Made by a program: the position numbers and the translations under genes. From the NCBI GenBank assembly GCA_035079385.1, contig JAVHKY010000054.1, forward strand, positions 14,302,501 through 14,366,500: DNA of 64,000 bases, read 5' to 3'. The DNA is from Aspidiotus rigidus (Eukaryota > Arthropoda > Insecta > Hemiptera > Diaspididae). The notes under the pieces are model-generated. The model saw only the letters and a program-made list of their open reading frames with translations. It had not been told where the DNA came from and did no database searches. This document shows, in pieces, positions 60,701-64,000 of this stretch (position 1 is its first letter; every line of letters starts with the position of its first letter).

Positions 60701-63454
60701 ATTTAATCAGTGTTAGTCCATGAACTTCTCATTAAAAATGCCAGAAGATGGGTTCACGTAGCGTGTACATCGATTAGAAGATAATATGATTTTTTACGCC
60801 TCCTTCATGCCTCTCCGGATTTGTGTCGAAGTACATATATGAATATAATATTCACGTCGATTACGTCGCATCTCCCAAATTAAAATTGCGAGTGATTAAA
60901 AGATAGGCTGAGTTATCTTTTACACTTATAGAGAAACAACCTTGTCTCGAATGCGTGAAGAATAATAATTAAAACTGTAGGTATGAAAGAAAAAAAGATG
61001 AAACGGTAACACTTGTTTGGGTAAATTCTCCGGTTTCCACGGCCGCATCGTATTTATTAAAGCTCTCGCCATCAAATGAAAGTTGTTCTTAAGATAAAAG
61101 AGTGGAAGGAAATGATGGTCTGATGGTGGACGTAAGTGCAAAGTCGAAGATACAAATTACGGGTATCTTTCGCATTGCCAATGCACACGGAAGCCATGCG
61201 TGCACGAATTAAACAACGTAAATGAAAAATCACTTTTAATTACGAATATAGTTTTGTGCTCGTCTTCTCGTGTGACGCGGACGTCTTCTCTAACAATGAA
61301 ACACATAATGACGTGTTTATTTCATCACGTGAGTATTTTTTTCTTTTACTTTGTCGAAATTTTTCGTAATTTAAGTGAAAAATTTTGTCGTCCCTTTGCC
61401 GTCCTTCTCTTTGTTAATTTGCTTCGTGAACTTTTAAAATATTCCCGAGTCTCCCTTTATAAAAATTAAGAAGAAAAGGGAAACTAACGAGGAATTTTTT
61501 GAATTTCGAGGATTGCAATATTATTCGAAGGAACAGATAATATACCAATTCTTTAAGGTAGTTGGCTGCCTTGCAGTATTTGGTGAGATTCAGTTTTGGG
61601 ATGGAGAATATTTTAACTTGAACTAAGATTATATAAGAGCAATCGCAGGCAGATGGACGACGAAAATTTATATCCCACTCCCCAAATCTAAATATCAGAG
61701 GTGAATTTATTTCAGATAAGGCTAAGGACTTTTTCTGACTTTTTCACTATCAAGAGCTACAAAATTTTAAGTGAAAAAAAAATAATGGTGAAAATACAGC
61801 CAAGAAATGTTATCTGTAGCATGAGGAAAATTTTTCCAAAAATTAAAATTTGTTAATTCTTATTTTGTTTACCTTTTGTTTTTCGATTTCTATCCTACAG
61901 GGGAATGTTTGTGAACTTATTATAATTTAAAGAGAACTAGTTTGTTGAACATTTTTCAAAATTGTACGTTTTTTCTGGAAAGTAAAACGATAAAAGCAAG
62001 TTAGTGTACACGTGCGTAGCATCTCGAATTATTGTAGGTATATAGCTGTAAGTGTGATGAGAGCGTTGGAAATAATTCTCGTACATCTTTTCCTTTTCAT
62101 TTCATTCTGTGCACTGCATGCAGAACTATGAAAAAGGTATGCGAACTTCGCAGTTTTCGTGCACTAAGGGATCAAACAAATCAATATTCGTTTTTGTGCG
62201 TTTTTCGCTCTCTCAATTAAAATTTTTCCTATGCGGTCCATACCTCGTTCGCTCATCAGTTATTGTATTTTTTTACCGACTTTAGAAGGTATGATCTGCG
62301 AATGATCTCTGAAAAATTTTCTAAGGTTACATGAATGGCTTGTGGGACTTTGGAAAAAATTTCTCGAAGGTCCTTGAAAAGTTTCCAAGTTTGCCTTATG
62401 TATATCTCAGAACCTAAATTTGGAATCATGCCGAAGTCGTTTATCTCTTGAAGAAAATTTTGCACAGTAGTTTCCCAGTATTTCGGGTTCAATTAGTGAC
62501 TCTCTGAGTAAAATAATGTGAAATTAAGCCCGTGCATAAATCTTCATCTACGGCTTCTTTCTATGGACCGACTGATTTTGTATGTCTAAAATATCCAAGC
62601 TTTGTATCTGAGAGTCACATTTGAATCTAAGTTCGACCGAATCAACACGAGTAGGTTGGTGCCCCTCCTTGAGATATACAAACTTTTTTTTACCCTTTCC
62701 CAACCTCCATCTGATAATGTTAGACCGTTCCAACTGAAATTCAGATACAAAATTAAGAAAGGTAGGCAACACAGTGTTATAAAATTTCATGTAGGTATAG
62801 ATGACAAATCTAGATACCGAGAGAAATTTAAAATAATGTACCTAATTTATCACACAGGTTTTTTGAGCTTCAAAAAGACCGTTTACGCATTTATTAATCG
62901 ACAAGTATTTCATAGACGCATGTAGCCGTGAAAGAAATAGAACGTCGAGAAAAAGTTATGAAAGACAAGAGAAAAATTTAAATGGTGAGGAAAATGGTTG
63001 ACGCTATAAAAAATTATTAAAACGGTGTGGATGTGATTTGATAATTATTGTACCAGAAATGCTCGTTCTCCTTTTGCTGGCCGTCTGCGTTCGTATTTCT
63101 GATCGGGTGGTGCACATTCAGCAACAACCTTAGGCGTATAAGCTTAACGTCCTTTTTATGCATTTTTTACGAATTTCTTATCTTTATTTCCTGGACAGGT
63201 GCCCACACTAACGTACGTACGGTGATGACCTTGGGACTTGGAAAAAATTTCGACCATCCACTTTTATCTACATTAAGAACTACCTTTGAATACGACCTAA
63301 ATAAGAATATAATTACAAAAAGAGAAACCTGGGCGTACCTTGATGACCTTAATAATCTCAATTTGTTTTCTGGAAGCTACCGCTTTCTTTGCTTCCAAAG
63401 CATTCGGACACTCCTATATACCTCTAACCATACCTACTTACTCGGTTTGCCAAA
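57775..63454. other. Non-coding stretch, no gene seen
   Basis: Contains an 18-bp motif TACGCCTGCACATACGAG in two exact tandem copies (58227-58262), directly followed by its partial inverse TATGTGCAGGCGTA. Frames at 59778-60047, 61200-61469 and 62256-62790 have no recognisable domain. A 205-codon plus-strand frame (63048-63665) runs into the hairpin at 63455 and is not trusted. Confidence 0.45.
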
Positions 63455-63627
63455 AAGGCTTTTCCGGTATTTCATATTGCATACTCATTCTCCTATGTGT
63501 TATCAATCTGGTAGTGTTTCTAAGGTTGCTTTAGGAATGAATATAAGTAAGCAACCCGCAACAAACACTACCAGATTGATAACACGTTGGAGAATAAATA
63601 TGCAATATGGAATGCTGGAAAAGCCTT
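63455..63627. mobile_element. Foldback element, about 75-bp arms
   Basis: The left arm is 'aaggcttttccggtatttca', 'tattgcatactcattctcc', 'gttatcaatctggtagtgtt'. The right arm is the inverse: 'aacactaccagattgataac', 'ggagaataaatatgcaatat', 'ggaatgctggaaaagcc'. The loop is short and AT-rich. The decayed copy at 7793-7918 shares the arm words. It supplies the last third of the longest open frame in the window. Confidence 0.8.
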
Positions 63628-64000
63628 ACTGTTGGTGCATCTTGTTTGCTTTTGTACTCACTTAGACTCTCATCAAAATCTTGTAAGAACATTGATTCTA
63701 TTGCGTGCATGGGAAAAACGAACCTGTTGCGTAGGATAAGTTGTCAGTAAAAAAGTTTCAAACTTGTCGTTCGTACAAGGAAATACTTACTTGTCTTTTG
63801 CAAGCAAGAGTCGGCGACTGTAAACTTGGCGTGTTTCTCCGTTGAATCTGACATGCTCACTCTCACGATGCTTAAACCGTTTTTCTTGGCGTCCAACTTG
63901 ATATTTCGTTATTTCCCTATAGTTTGGTATGGTAATATTTAGTGTTACAGCCAGCTGAAAGCCGGAAGTCGGATTCAGCCAAAGCTGAAAGCCAACTTCA
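63628..64000. other. Non-coding window edge
   Basis: No gene seen. The last 50 bp contain 'gctgaaagcc' twice with intervening 'ggaagtcggattcagccaa', a short direct repeat that may continue past the window edge. Confidence 0.4.

Noticed and set aside
62256..62790. Two consecutive minus-strand frames (78 and 80 codons) with helix-like composition
   Set aside because: The plus strand shows repeated 'gaaaaatttt' and 'aaggt' words that generate the pattern, and no splice junction joins them convincingly.
63048..63665. Longest open frame in the window, 205 codons, plus strand
   Set aside because: Its last third is the translation of the foldback element at 63455-63627, it has no domain or consistent topology, and no splice partners are visible. 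Chance openness plus repeat is the simpler reading.

Overview
The window is nuclear DNA of an animal, almost certainly an insect. The genes are split by GT-AG introns of about 46-830 bp, the intergenic DNA is AT-rich, AATAAA signals follow the stop codons, and there are no operons or ribosome binding sites. The readable proteins are conserved animal housekeeping proteins, and one exon has the insect form of the STAR protein held out wings (HOW). The dispersed repeats and the frequent TACCTA/TAGGTA strings make me think of a sap-feeding hemipteran, but I cannot prove the order.

Layout. From 1 to about 29.1 kb I see no conserved gene. This stretch holds short inverted-repeat elements, several copies of a dispersed repeat rich in GACGTCATCA, a decayed non-LTR retrotransposon end (25.8-26.1 kb) and one uncharacterised two-exon reading frame (22.3-22.8 kb, minus strand). 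At 29.2-29.3 kb lies the first coding exon of a how/quaking-type RNA-binding protein on the minus strand. Its KH-domain exons were not found, so they probably lie beyond the left edge and much of 1-29 kb may be one long intron. From 29.3 to 44.1 kb there are again only repeats.

The gene-dense part is 44.1-56.0 kb. In order: TRAPPC6B (+, TRAPP tethering complex), TPK1 (-, thiamine pyrophosphokinase), RTRAF (+, hCLE/C14orf166, tRNA-ligase complex and RNA transport), a small DMAC1-like mitochondrial membrane protein (-), Rab40 (+, SOCS-box GTPase), and an unrecognised gene (-) built from tandemly duplicated exons. The genes alternate in strand. TRAPPC6B/TPK1 and RTRAF/DMAC1 converge, with closely spaced or overlapping 3' ends. 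TPK1/RTRAF and DMAC1/Rab40 diverge and share upstream regions of under 0.8 kb. The functions are unrelated, so this is neighbourhood rather than a pathway.

From 56.1 to 64 kb there is no credible gene. The start of this part is a nest of transposable elements: a 289-bp element with 16-bp terminal repeats and a near-perfect 72-bp-arm hairpin, followed by a MITE that has another MITE inserted into it. The most novel feature is the 53.9-56.0 kb gene, whose four related exons, three of them length-multiple-of-3 and phase 1-1, form a tandem cassette that could be spliced in any combination.
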